Counted from the stretch's first letter, positions 1-8,907 are shown. The stretch: DNA of 64,000 nt from Butyrivibrio sp. (GCA_015056565.1 SVGB01000001.1:186001-250000); one strand, 5' to 3'. Notes: generated from the sequence alone by a model not told the origin. A program made the numbers and translations.

Positions 1-393
1 AACCTTGGCCTTAGTTGCATCAACAACAGTAACTGCGCTGTTAAGTTCCATGTTGTCATCAGCATCAGCAATGTTCTGGATTGCTCTCATAACATCAGAA
101 AGCTTACCAACACCTGAGGGCTCAATAAGTATCCTCTCGGGTGCATACTGATCCATAACCTGCTTAAGCGAAGTCTCGAAATCACCAACAAGTGAACAGC
201 AGATGCATCCTGAGTTCATCTCTGTGATCTCGATGCCGGATTCCTTTAAGAATCCACCGTCGATTCCTATCTCACCAAACTCGTTCTCAATAAGAACAAC
301 CTTTGTTCCGGCGAGAGCCTCTTTCAAAAGCTTCTTTATAAGTGTAGTTTTTCCAGCTCCTAAAAAGCCGGAAATAATATCTATTTTTGTCAT
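1..393 (-). CDS. CobW/YjiA-family GTP-binding protein (COG0523), N-terminal part, cut by window edge
   Basis: Translating the minus strand from the ATG at 393 gives 131 codons that run off the window, so the C-terminus is missing. A Walker A motif GFLGAGKTT lies at residues 9-17, and a CxCC metal-binding motif (C63, C65, C66) follows in the order typical of COG0523 G3E GTPases. These proteins act as metallochaperones or metal-insertion GTPases for zinc, cobalt or iron. The family is recognised with confidence; the metal and the client protein cannot be told from this fragment. It is the first gene of its unit visible here and is separated by about 100 bp from the next minus-strand gene. Confidence 0.9.
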   Translation of the reverse strand, partial: MTKIDIISGFLGAGKTTLIKKLLKEALAGTKVVLIENEFGEIGIDGGFLKESGIEITEMNSGCICCSLVGDFETSLKQVMDQYAPERILIEPSGVGKLSDVMRAIQNIADADDNMELNSAVTVVDATKAKV

Positions 394-490
394 ATTTACT
401 CCAATCTGCACACATATCTGTGCTATAACCACTACAACACATCTATTCTATGCAGACCCACCTTGAATGTCAAGAAACCCTCATCTGATA

Positions 491-2461
491 TTAGTTCTCA
501 TCTTCTGTGGCGTCAGAGGAAGCAGGCTCTTCACTTCCCGGACAGGGAGCTGCCACTTCACCATTATCATTAGTATTCTCATCGCCATTATCTGAAACTT
601 TTGTATCGCTGTTATCCGTATTTTTTGTTTCACTATTGTCTGAAGATGTTACATCACTACCAGGGTCTGCAGGTTTGCTGTCATCATCGCCGCTATTGTT
701 ATCACTGTCCTCAGGACTAGTCTGGTCTTTGGTTTCATTATCATTTTCTTTGTTTTCATTTATTTCTTTTCCTTTATCTTCTATATTATCTGTGTTTTCA
801 TCTGTCTCAGGCACTGATTGCATACCTGTTTCCACTGGCTGCAAGTCAAGTTCAAATTCATCATCCCACAGTATAACCCTGGGTTCATTGGCTCTTTGAG
901 GCATAGCCAAAAGAGAGGTCTGTAAAGGTGCAGTATTTATAAGCTCTGTGGATGTGTTGTATTTTTCATATCCTTCTGAAAAAACCACCTTGGCAGCAAC
1001 AACCTGTCCATGAAGAAGGTTACAGCTTGTCTTATATCCCATAAGAGTTCCCACTGGCTTAGTACAGATCAGGGTCTTTTGCTCATGGGTTGTTACTCCA
1101 TGCTTCTGCCTTGCCTGTGCCACTGAATAGTTTGTAGTAGACTCAGTATGATATCCGTTAGTACCTTCGAATTCACAGTGACAGTGATTGCAGCGGAATC
1201 TGTATATCGCTTTGCCCTCCCAATTGTCACGGGCATAGTGAAGATTATCAACATCACGGTCAGTCCTATAGCTGTAGTAAACAGTTGATATGTAGCATTC
1301 ATCAGTATGTGAATGCAGGTACTCCTCTGTGTAACATCCGCCCTTGTTTTCAATCGGAACATACTCTTCGTCGCATACATTCCCCATTCCATCGATGTGG
1401 TAATGATAGTCGTAAATCACCTTACCAGGCACGTCATCCTTATCAAGAACAATCTTTACAGGTATGCTTTCAATTGCCTTGGCGATCTCTTTAAAAGTGG
1501 CATCCTCTCTGATCTGAACATTTTTTGTGAGCAATGCGGATGCCAGAAGCTTTTTTCCATTACTCACTCGCTGAAAAACCTGATCAACCTTGTAATTCAC
1601 TGAAGCCATCTCTCCAGCTAAAAATGTCTTAAGTCCAGTCATATCGTTTTCAAAAGATACATTCATGGTTGTAAACTGATTATCAATGTTTGTATTGATA
1701 CCAACTGACAGCTCGTTGAGCCTTTTTGTCAGCTGATCATTTAAACTCCCGATCTCTTCCTTGAATTCCTTTAAGTTGTCACTGTTTTGCTTTGAAAGAC
1801 TTTCGTTTGACTCATTAAGCTTTGCAAGAAGTTCTGTATAGCGTTCCAAAAGATCTTTTGACAGCTTCTCATCGCCGCTCTTTAATGCATTTTCAACCTC
1901 TTCAATGAGGGATTTAGTATTCTCATGGGTCTGGTTGTAGGTATTTTCTATCTCTTCAAGATTGTTATAAATATTGGTAAACTTTTCAGTTATTGACTTA
2001 TCAGACTCTTCTGAGCCCTTTTCAATCATTTCTCTTAAGCTGTCAATATCCGTACCGGTACGGGTTATGGTTTCATGCAGGGAAGAAAGATCTTTTCCAA
2101 GGCTTCCAACCTTTTCCGTGACGGTGTTTGTCATCTTCTCAGTATTCTTTTCCCCGTCTTTTTCGTAAAAACTTGTCATGCTGTCCTTGCTCTCAGTGAT
2201 GGACTTATCAAGACCATTTAAGTATTCTGAAAGCTCGTCAAGCTTTTCAATGGTCTGCTCACTTTCCTTGCCCTGAGCCTCCACCAGTTCATCCTTGGCA
2301 CTTGCTGCAACCACCGGAGTGCTCAGATAAATGAGGCCTCCACAAAGGATCACTGCGATAACAACCGCAACCCCCACAACTACCGTGTCATGTCTTTTTA
2401 GCTTTCTCAGCAGCATTTTTACTGAGTTGTTCTGTTTTGTCCACTTTTCTTTTAGATTCAT
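491..2461 (-). CDS. Membrane-anchored coiled-coil protein with Cys/His-rich module and acidic tail
   Basis: 656 aa from the ATG at 2461, chosen because GGAAAG lies just upstream; the reading frame is open 32 codons further but without a ribosome site. One membrane segment lies near residues 26-47 after a basic N-terminus. About 280 residues of heptad-like Glu/Lys/Leu/Ser sequence follow and should form a long coiled coil resembling the stalk of a chemoreceptor or phage tail-fibre-like protein. A region of roughly 150 residues rich in Cys and His (HSHTDECY, CNHCHCE) probably binds zinc. The last ~100 residues are Asp/Asn/Glu/Ser-rich and disordered. The topology suggests a short cytoplasmic tail and a large extracellular part. 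I do not recognise a named family; function unknown. Confidence 0.8.
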   Translation of the reverse strand: MNLKEKWTKQNNSVKMLLRKLKRHDTVVVGVAVVIAVILCGGLIYLSTPVVAASAKDELVEAQGKESEQTIEKLDELSEYLNGLDKSITESKDSMTSFYEKDGEKNTEKMTNTVTEKVGSLGKDLSSLHETITRTGTDIDSLREMIEKGSEESDKSITEKFTNIYNNLEEIENTYNQTHENTKSLIEEVENALKSGDEKLSKDLLERYTELLAKLNESNESLSKQNSDNLKEFKEEIGSLNDQLTKRLNELSVGINTNIDNQFTTMNVSFENDMTGLKTFLAGEMASVNYKVDQVFQRVSNGKKLLASALLTKNVQIREDATFKEIAKAIESIPVKIVLDKDDVPGKVIYDYHYHIDGMGNVCDEEYVPIENKGGCYTEEYLHSHTDECYISTVYYSYRTDRDVDNLHYARDNWEGKAIYRFRCNHCHCEFEGTNGYHTESTTNYSVAQARQKHGVTTHEQKTLICTKPVGTLMGYKTSCNLLHGQVVAAKVVFSEGYEKYNTSTELINTAPLQTSLLAMPQRANEPRVILWDDEFELDLQPVETGMQSVPETDENTDNIEDKGKEINENKENDNETKDQTSPEDSDNNSGDDDSKPADPGSDVTSSDNSETKNTDNSDTKVSDNGDENTNDNGEVAAPCPGSEEPASSDATEDEN

Positions 2462-2685
2462 TTTCTTTCCTTTCTTGTAATACTCGCGGTAAAAAAGCGC
2501 AGCAAAACAGACTAGCGCTTTGGCCGCCACACACATAAAAAAAAAATTGGAAATCATCGGGAGAAATCCCGTGATACTAGTCAGAAGAATTCCGACAAAG
2601 AATCATTATACATATCCCAAAAGAAAAATCAATACCCTTTTTATTCCTATCACACACAAAGCCTTTGCAGATGGCAAAAAAGGGC

Positions 2686-2732
2686 ATAAAAAAGCCCAAG
2701 TCACGGCGCCTTAAAAAGGGCGCGACTTGGGC
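2686..2732 (-). terminator. Rho-independent terminator after the PH-domain gene
   Basis: On the minus strand a long GC-rich stem (AGCCCAAGTCGCG pairing with CGTGACTTGGGCT, loop around TTTTTAAGG) is followed by a run of T. It begins 9 bp past the stop codon of the PH-domain gene and separates it from the coiled-coil gene. Confidence 0.85.
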
Positions 2733-2740
2733 TCATATAC

Positions 2741-3202
2741 TTAGTTGTCGATATGACCTGAAAGGTCGTCCACGTCATCAACGTCATGGATGTCACCAGC
2801 TCCAAAGCCGATGTTCTGCATGCTGACAGTGCGGCGACGCAGTCTTGCGGATTCAGAGGCCTGAAGAAGGAAGTCCTTGATCTCTTTTCCATGCCTGATG
2901 TTCTTCATGATGATGGTCCTGTCCGTTACATCTGAAGTGTACAGAACGATAGTAGAAAGACCTGCCATGCGCTGAAGCAGGCTCCTTGTGATCTCTACAT
3001 CGCTGATCTTGTACATGTAGCAGTCATTTTCCCTGACTGTAAAAAAGCCCTTGATGATAGTGAAATCGTTCTCTCTTATCTCGTACTTGGTGAAAGTCCA
3101 TGGAAGACCGAACAAGAGCCATCTGCTGCGCTCTGAATATCTAAGTTCTCCCTTGGCCTCCCTTGACTTTTCATACTGCTCTGGATTAGCTGCCTTGGCC
3201 AT
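2741..3202 (-). CDS. Bacterial PH-domain protein (YdbT/DUF304-like)
   Basis: 153 aa. The core (residues about 35-120) reads as a bacterial pleckstrin-homology fold: alternating short beta strands such as WTFTKYEIRENDFTIIKG, the pattern MYKISDVEITRSLLQRM, and IVLYTSD, matching the bPH_2 group that often recognises membrane surfaces or acts as a scaffold. No membrane segment is visible. The C-terminal 25 residues are acidic (DVDDVDD). It lies 14 bp downstream of the TrpB-like gene and is followed by a strong terminator, so it is probably the last gene of a two-gene unit. Role unknown. Confidence 0.7.
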   Translation of the reverse strand: MAKAANPEQYEKSREAKGELRYSERSRWLLFGLPWTFTKYEIRENDFTIIKGFFTVRENDCYMYKISDVEITRSLLQRMAGLSTIVLYTSDVTDRTIIMKNIRHGKEIKDFLLQASESARLRRRTVSMQNIGFGAGDIHDVDDVDDLSGHIDN

Positions 3203-3216
3203 TTTTTCTCTCCTTA

Positions 3217-4584
3217 TCAGTCAACCTTAGGAAGGTTATTTAATGATTTCTGAAGTTCTTCATCTGTAGGAACATAGTCGCTCATTTCGCCGTCGTTGTA
3301 CTTCTGGTAAGCAACCATATCAAAATATCCGGTTCCTGTAAGGCCGAATACGATATTCTTTTCCTCGCCTGTTTCCTTGCACTTAAGTGCCTCATCGATG
3401 GCAACCCTGATAGCATGGCTGCTCTCAGGAGCTGGAAGGATACCCTCAACTCTTGCAAACATCTCAGCAGCCTCAAATACACTGGTCTGCTCAACTGATC
3501 TTGCCGTCATGATTCCCTGGTCGTAAAGCTCTGAAACAACACTGCTCATGCCGTGATAGCGAAGTCCGCCGGCGTGGTTTGCAGAAGGAATAAAGCCGCT
3601 GCCAAGAGTGTACATTTTCTGAAGAGGACAAACCTTACCTGTGTCGCAGAAGTCGTATGCGTACTTACCTCTTGTAAGTGATGGACATGAAGCAGGCTCA
3701 ACAGCAATGATCTCGTACTGGTTCTCGCCGCGGAGGATCTCTCCTGCAAATGGAGATATAAGTCCGCCAAGGTTTGATCCGCCTCCTGCACAGCCAATGA
3801 TCATGTCGGCCTTGATGCCGTATTTATCAAGAGCAGCCTTGGTCTCAAGACCAATAACTGACTGATGAAGAAGTACCTGAGAAAGAACTGATCCAAGAAC
3901 GTAGCGGTAGCCTTCCTGGGAAGTTGCTGCCTCTACAGCCTCAGAAATCGCGCATCCAAGTGAACCTGTTGTTCCTGGGAACTCAGCGTTGATCCTGCGT
4001 CCAACCTCTGTCTCCATGGATGGAGAAGGAGTTACCTTGGCGCCGTAGGTTCTCATAACCTCGCGTCTGAATGGTTTCTGCTCATATGAAACCTTGACCA
4101 TGTATACCTGGCAGTCCAGATCAAAGTATGAACAAGCCATGGAAAGAGCTGTTCCCCACTGGCCTGCACCAGTCTCTGTGGTAACGCCCTTAAGTCCCTG
4201 CTTCTTAGCGTAGTAAGCCTGTGCAATAGCTGAATTGAGCTTGTGGCTGCCTGATGTGTTATTGCCTTCAAACTTGTAGTAGATGTGGGCTGGAGTCTGA
4301 AGCTTCTCCTCAAGACAATATGCTCTTACAAGTGGTGATGGACGATACATCCTGTAAAAATTTCTGATCTCCTCAGGAATATCAATGAATCTTGAAGTAT
4401 CATCAAGCTCCTGCTCTGCCAGCTCTCTGCAGAAGATTCCTGAAAGGTCATCAAGTGTAACCGGCTTAAGTGTTGCCGGATTTAAAATTGGAGCCGGTTT
4501 CTTTTTCATATCACCTCTGACGTTGTACCACGCCTTGGGCATCTCTGATTCTTCAAGGTAAATCTTGTATGGAATATTAGACAT
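3217..4584 (-). CDS. trpB2: TrpB2-type tryptophan synthase beta chain-like PLP enzyme
   Basis: 455 aa, the length of the TrpB2 subgroup (classical TrpB is about 400). The PLP lysine sits in SGSHKLNSA (K115), the substrate loop in ETGAGQWG (residues 137-144) and the phosphate-binding loop in CAGGGSN (265-271). TrpB2 proteins catalyse indole plus serine to tryptophan, or act on phosphoserine or related substrates without a TrpA partner. No trp operon genes lie nearby, which supports an orphan role such as indole salvage. The start ATG is followed by MSNIPYKIYLEESEMPKAWY, the usual TrpB2 N-terminus. The PH-domain gene follows after 14 bp. Family call is secure, physiological role inferred. Confidence 0.93.
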   Translation of the reverse strand: MSNIPYKIYLEESEMPKAWYNVRGDMKKKPAPILNPATLKPVTLDDLSGIFCRELAEQELDDTSRFIDIPEEIRNFYRMYRPSPLVRAYCLEEKLQTPAHIYYKFEGNNTSGSHKLNSAIAQAYYAKKQGLKGVTTETGAGQWGTALSMACSYFDLDCQVYMVKVSYEQKPFRREVMRTYGAKVTPSPSMETEVGRRINAEFPGTTGSLGCAISEAVEAATSQEGYRYVLGSVLSQVLLHQSVIGLETKAALDKYGIKADMIIGCAGGGSNLGGLISPFAGEILRGENQYEIIAVEPASCPSLTRGKYAYDFCDTGKVCPLQKMYTLGSGFIPSANHAGGLRYHGMSSVVSELYDQGIMTARSVEQTSVFEAAEMFARVEGILPAPESSHAIRVAIDEALKCKETGEEKNIVFGLTGTGYFDMVAYQKYNDGEMSDYVPTDEELQKSLNNLPKVD

Positions 4585-4740
4585 TTTTCTCTCCCTCTAA
4601 AAAAACTGTTAGGAGTATCATATCGCAATCAGCACTTTAAAGCAATGAAACCTCGGGCGCAATTTACCTTGATGGCGTTTAAATGTTGTATTATCATGGA
4701 GTATCATTACAATTCACTTATTAACGGGAGTATGAAAAAA

Positions 4741-5316
4741 ATGGCTTCAGAAGACATAAAAATAAGGCCAGCCACATTAGATGATGCAGCTGCCCTTTTA
4801 GACATCTACAATTATTACGTTCAGGATACTGCCATAACCTACGAGTATGACACTCCATCCTTAGAGGAGTTCACAGACAGGATCAGGACCATCCAGCAAA
4901 AGTTCCCTTACCTTGTAATAGAGCATGGAAAAGAGATCCTTGGCTACGCCTACGCAAGCTCTTTCCATCCAAGAATTGCCTACCAGTGGTGCGTCGAGAT
5001 GACCATCTACCTCCGGAAAGACGTCCGCGGCGGCGGTCTTGGTAAAATGCTCTACACAGAGCTTGAGCGCCAATTAAAGGACCTGGGATACCTAAACCTC
5101 TACTCCTGCATCGCCTACCCCGATGTTGAGGACGAATACCTCACCTTTGGCAGCGTCAAATTCCACGAGAAAATGGGCTACAAGCTAAACGGCAAATTCA
5201 CCAAGTGCGGCTACAAATTCGGCCGCTGGTACAACATGGTCTGGATGGAGAAGTTCATTGGAGAGCACACTAGCGATCCGACTTCACCTGAAACTGCTCC
5301 CAAGATGACTTCCTGA
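4741..5316 (+). CDS. GNAT N-acetyltransferase (phosphinothricin acetyltransferase-like)
   Basis: 191 aa from the ATG at 4741, which has GGGAG ten bases upstream; an in-frame ATG at 4732 is too close to that site and the frame is open upstream to 4645. The protein starts IKIRPATLDDAAALLDIYNYYV, and carries the acetyl-CoA loop R-G-G-G-L-G-K (in DVRGGGLGKMLY) and the C-terminal FHEKMGYKLNGKF pattern of the Pat/bar subgroup. Such enzymes acetylate the amino group of phosphinothricin or methionine derivatives; the real substrate is unknown. Its 3' end overlaps, in antisense, the coding sequence of the last residues of a glycosyltransferase, a copy of which survives intact near 6864. Parts of this gene recur at 6762-6929. 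Confidence 0.88.
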   Translation: MASEDIKIRPATLDDAAALLDIYNYYVQDTAITYEYDTPSLEEFTDRIRTIQQKFPYLVIEHGKEILGYAYASSFHPRIAYQWCVEMTIYLRKDVRGGGLGKMLYTELERQLKDLGYLNLYSCIAYPDVEDEYLTFGSVKFHEKMGYKLNGKFTKCGYKFGRWYNMVWMEKFIGEHTSDPTSPETAPKMTS

Positions 5317-5374
5317 ATTTGAACCAGATCATTATTTCCCATCCAACATATTATTGGCAATTGTAATACTGTGA

Positions 5375-6652
5375 CTAATTTCTAAGACAGCCTATAGGAA
5401 CAACAAACACCCCGTCCGATCTTCTATATGCAAAAGGTGCTACGCCACATAAAACCATCATAAATGCTGGTTCACTCATCTTCTTATCATCAATGCTATC
5501 TCTCAAAGCAAGGAGATTTTTTGCTCCCTCTTCTATCAGTTCATCGCCTCCAAGCTTGATTTCAATAAGTCCATATCTACCATTTCTCAAATGCATAACA
5601 GCGTCACATTCAAGACCATTCTTATCCCTGTAATGGTACACTTTACCATCAAGTGAATCCGCGTATATTCTCAGATCCCTAACACAAAGATTCTCAAAAA
5701 TCAAGCCTGCTGTAGAAAGATCATTTATCAAATCATTAGGTCCTATTCCCAATGCAGCAGTAGCTACCGATGGATCCACAAAATATCTGGTATCAGAGCT
5801 TCTGATAGCAGTTTTTGATCTCAGATTTGGATTCCAAGCATTAGTATCTTCAATAACAAATATCTGTCTCAGTGCTGTCAAATAAGATCTCAGGGTGTTC
5901 TCACTGAAGGTATCAGTTTCATCTGCTTTAATATCGTTTAATATTGATGCCAAAGAAGCCTCTGAAGCAACACTTCTTGCATATGCCTTAAGAACCTTTC
6001 TTGCACGTTCAGGATCCCTTGTAACGCCATCAACTCTTGATATATCAGACTCTATTACTGCATCCAGGTAATCAGGAGCCTGAGCCAGGGCTACCTTTTT
6101 GCTCTTGCCAATGCTCTTGGGCCATCCTCCGCGGCAGATTAGAAAAGCAATATCATTCAGTGTATGATCACAGGATCCACTTATATTGTGTTCGCTGGAA
6201 AACAATGCCCTAAGAGATACACTGCCATCAGAATCGCCCGACTCAAACAATGACATGGTCCGCATTGTCAATGAGGTAATTCTTCCCGTTCCGGTATGGG
6301 ATATCTGTGCTGATTCCGGTGGGACGGCGGAGCCTGTAAGTATAAACTGCCCAAAATCATCTCTTTGGTCCACCTCAAATCTAACTGCATCCCACAGTTT
6401 AGGCGCAAGTTGCCATTCATCGATAAGGTGAGGGACCTCTCCTTTTAACAATTGCGAAGGATTAATATCTGCCATTTGCAGGTATTGCTGCTTTTTGGCG
6501 GGATCTTCCATATATATAACTGAACGTGCTACATGCTCTGCTGTGGTCGTCTTGCCGCACCATTTAGCACCTTTTATTAATACCGCTCCCTTTGCTTCTA
6601 GTTTATCCTGTAATACCTGGTCACAGATACGATTCATGTATTCTTTAGCCAT
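5375..6652 (-). CDS. AAA-type ATPase of the DUF4143 family
   Basis: 425 aa from the ATG at 6652, preceded by GGAGG with a six-base spacer. Walker A is GAKWCGKTT (residues 28-36); HLIDEWQ is the Walker B region; the sensor-like ILTGS follows. The C-terminal third carries the DUF4143 nuclease-like part with a GLECDAVMHL...YGLIEIKLG pattern, an E-x-K reminiscent of PD-(D/E)XK enzymes. These genes are abundant and frequently horizontally moved in gut and rumen bacteria; their role is not established. Here the gene lies between a complete and a partial copy of the preceding GNAT gene, and its upstream region holds three 23-bp-spaced repeats. Confidence 0.88.
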   Translation of the reverse strand: MAKEYMNRICDQVLQDKLEAKGAVLIKGAKWCGKTTTAEHVARSVIYMEDPAKKQQYLQMADINPSQLLKGEVPHLIDEWQLAPKLWDAVRFEVDQRDDFGQFILTGSAVPPESAQISHTGTGRITSLTMRTMSLFESGDSDGSVSLRALFSSEHNISGSCDHTLNDIAFLICRGGWPKSIGKSKKVALAQAPDYLDAVIESDISRVDGVTRDPERARKVLKAYARSVASEASLASILNDIKADETDTFSENTLRSYLTALRQIFVIEDTNAWNPNLRSKTAIRSSDTRYFVDPSVATAALGIGPNDLINDLSTAGLIFENLCVRDLRIYADSLDGKVYHYRDKNGLECDAVMHLRNGRYGLIEIKLGGDELIEEGAKNLLALRDSIDDKKMSEPAFMMVLCGVAPFAYRRSDGVFVVPIGCLRN

Positions 6653-6696
6653 CTTCGCCTCCAATATAATTAATCTTAAAAATATTTTAGCTTTCA

Positions 6697-6756
6697 TTGA
6701 TGGATTTGGCAAGATTGCGTTGATGGATTTGGCGCATTTTTATTGATGGATTTGGC
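6697..6756 (-). repeat. Three iteron-like repeats, TTGATGGATTTGGC, period 23 bp
   Basis: Identical 14-mers begin at 6697, 6720 and 6743, exactly 23 bp apart. They lie 45-104 bp upstream of the DUF4143 ATPase start and may bind a regulator or the ATPase itself. The periodicity is seen directly; function is inferred. Confidence 0.75.
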
Positions 6757-6761
6757 GTATC

Positions 6762-6929
6762 ATTACGTTCAGGATACTGCCATAACCTACGAGTATGACA
6801 CTCCATCCTTAGATGAGTTCACAGACAGGATAGTCTGGATGGAGAAGTTCATTGGAGAGCACACTAGCGATCCGATCTCATCTGGAACTGCTCCCAAGAT
6901 GACTTCCTGAATTTGAACCAGATCATTAT
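6762..6929 (+). pseudogene. Internally deleted partial copy of the GNAT gene
   Basis: Bases 6762-6831 match 4814-4883 of the intact GNAT gene with one difference, and 6833-6929 match 5239-5335 with few differences. The 355 bp between these parts are missing, so no acetyltransferase can be made. In antisense the second part encodes the C-terminus of the glycosyltransferase that ends at 6864; the left copy at 5239-5335 therefore contains an orphan piece of that glycosyltransferase end. The pair of repeats brackets the DUF4143 ATPase gene, recording an insertion-duplication event. Confidence 0.85.
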
Positions 6930-8747
6930 AAGCATATAAACCATATTACAAAGTTCAGATGCCTTCGTTTTTACAAAAAACATCTTAACAGGATTGTTTT
7001 GCACAAAAACATATCTACAGGTTCTGTATCCCTTTGTCCATAGAGGATCATAGGGATACACAACTGTCACTTCTTTTTTATGAGGCAATAGTAGCCCATT
7101 AAGAGTCGCTTTTACAATAAATGGAAGATTTCCCGAGTCATGGTCCAGTTTATAAAGGGCTTGTGAAATCTGAACAGGACCACTTGTGTACTGAACTATC
7201 TCTTCTCTTACTCCATTAAGCCTGTGATCGTTTATGTCACTTACCAGATAATTGTCCTGAAAGCGCCTCACAAACATTAATAAATTCTGATGGTGCATTT
7301 CAGTATCAAGGTTTTCAAACCATTCTTTCCCCTTGAGGAAATCCATGATTCCCATATAGATAAGGTGCATTTTTAAATATCTGTTATCGACGCCATTGCC
7401 AAACAACATTCTGCACATTCTCTTTTTTATATATCTATAACCAAGTTCAGGATTTAATCTGGCTGTCATGATAAGAGTATTTCTGGTATTGTAATAGGTT
7501 TTAACCCCCTGAAATTCTATATCAAAAGACTTATGCCACACTCCTATTCCGGCAAAAAAAGCTACAGGATTCCCATTTTTCCTGTTTCTCATTTCATATT
7601 CAATATCATCCCTGTGTATAAACATCTGGCTTATGGGGAGATTATCTTTATTCACAACCGAAAGACTGTAACAGCAACACCACCAGCCGCTATACCTCTT
7701 AAGCTCGTTTTCTGCCGTGCACATCTCCTGGCATGTACACTTCTCAAAAGACCTCAGATCAAGTCCATACATCTCATTTATTATTTCAAGCTTGTCAAAC
7801 CACTCTCCTGACGCAAACTGAATAAACGGATAATCCTGTCTCCAAAGCGAGCCCCCTATTGTCAGATCTTTGTATTGAGTTCGAAGCATACTCAAAATAC
7901 CGAATATTCTGGTGAAAAGATCCGGATCAAAAGTAGCATCATCATCCATTAAAAGAACATGTGTAAATCCCTCTTTATCTTTTCTACTTAAGGCTTCCTC
8001 CATACCTCTGGTAAAGCCTCCGGCGCCACCTGTGTTAGCATTTGGTATGACTTCAATAAGGTTTTCAAAAGCTTTTCCTTGTAGACCGGTGAACAGATTG
8101 TGATACTCCTGATCTTCTTCAAGGGTCCTGGCATTATCAACTATGAAAACCTTAATATGCTCCGCTGCCTCATGTTTTTCTCCATCTATATCAGTCTCTT
8201 TAATCCATTCCAAAAGAGATCTCATATTCCTGACAACATACTGCTCCCTTTTATAGGTACAGATATCTATAGCTATTTCAACATCATCAGCCTTAGTATC
8301 AAGCTCAGCAGCATAGTGTCCAGCCACTGACCATTGATCCGAGTCATCCCCCAGTTCCACTCTAAACCAGAAAACTCCCTTTTCATATTCTTCATAGGGA
8401 AGCCTTATAGAAATTCTCCTGTTGTCAGCAAGAGTTGGAATCTTTCCCTTTAATCTGTCCATTCCACTTGGGTGTGGAACTTCAATTTCCTGCTCCAAGA
8501 TCACATCCCTGTTATGCATGATCTGAACCTTCTTGATCCCGCTTACCAGAAGCTCAAGTGTCAGGCCTTCTATCCGACAATATTTATGATGCTTTTCCAG
8601 GTAAAAGAGATTGAAGTATCCGTCAAACAAAACAAAGCCCTCTTCTCTGTGTAGATAGAGTGCTTCTTCGCTGCATATATTGTCATTAGGGAACAGTATC
8701 GATTGTAATTTTACATTTCTGTTTCTTTTGCTATTCAAAATATCCAT
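6864..8747 (-). CDS. GlfT2-like galactofuranosyltransferase (GT2 family)
   Basis: 627 aa, close to the 637 aa of mycobacterial GlfT2. An N-terminal beta-rich domain (to about residue 155) precedes a GT-A domain with NANTGGAGGF (237-246), the metal-binding DDD (268-270), the WWCCCYS segment (355-361) and the catalytic HRDDIEYE motif (378-385). A helical C-terminal region completes the protein. Enzymes of this group add galactofuranose from UDP-Galf to a growing glycan at the membrane face. No clear ribosome site precedes the ATG at 8747. The last ~20 codons overlap the duplicated GNAT sequence. UDP-galactopyranose mutase is not in the window. Confidence 0.85.
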   Translation of the reverse strand: MDILNSKRNRNVKLQSILFPNDNICSEEALYLHREEGFVLFDGYFNLFYLEKHHKYCRIEGLTLELLVSGIKKVQIMHNRDVILEQEIEVPHPSGMDRLKGKIPTLADNRRISIRLPYEEYEKGVFWFRVELGDDSDQWSVAGHYAAELDTKADDVEIAIDICTYKREQYVVRNMRSLLEWIKETDIDGEKHEAAEHIKVFIVDNARTLEEDQEYHNLFTGLQGKAFENLIEVIPNANTGGAGGFTRGMEEALSRKDKEGFTHVLLMDDDATFDPDLFTRIFGILSMLRTQYKDLTIGGSLWRQDYPFIQFASGEWFDKLEIINEMYGLDLRSFEKCTCQEMCTAENELKRYSGWWCCCYSLSVVNKDNLPISQMFIHRDDIEYEMRNRKNGNPVAFFAGIGVWHKSFDIEFQGVKTYYNTRNTLIMTARLNPELGYRYIKKRMCRMLFGNGVDNRYLKMHLIYMGIMDFLKGKEWFENLDTEMHHQNLLMFVRRFQDNYLVSDINDHRLNGVREEIVQYTSGPVQISQALYKLDHDSGNLPFIVKATLNGLLLPHKKEVTVVYPYDPLWTKGYRTCRYVFVQNNPVKMFFVKTKASELCNMVYMLIMIWFKFRKSSWEQFQMRSDR

Positions 8748-8769
8748 ACAGACATTATATCGTTAATTC

Positions 8770-8828
8770 CTTAAGATAACATCTATAAATCTTAAGAATT
8801 AGACCTGTAATCTTAAGAAAGTCTTAAA
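8770..8828. promoter_or_regulatory. Phased CTTAAG direct repeats between glycosyltransferase and rpn gene
   Basis: CTTAAG starts at 8770, 8791 and 8812, spaced exactly 21 bp, and a near-copy CTTAAA follows at 8823 (11 bp later). Direct repeats at 10-11 or 21 bp are typical of OmpR-type response-regulator sites. A similar pair lies at 17813-17834 upstream of another rpn gene. The spacing is seen; the regulator is unknown. Confidence 0.5.
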
Positions 8829-8863
8829 GACTTGATGGTACTTAATATGATATTATTCTCTAC

Positions 8864-8907
8864 GGCTCATTTCTAAGCCTTCTAAAAACCTTCTGGCATG
8901 TCGCCAG
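8864..8907 (+). promoter_or_regulatory. Two-hairpin leader of the rpn gene at 8971
   Basis: GGCTCATTTCTAAGCC (8864-8879) and CTGGCATGTCGCCAG (8893-8907) are short perfect or near-perfect hairpins in the 5' leader. Related hairpins with a CTCATTTCT loop occur ahead of the rpn gene at 14290. Confidence 0.5.
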
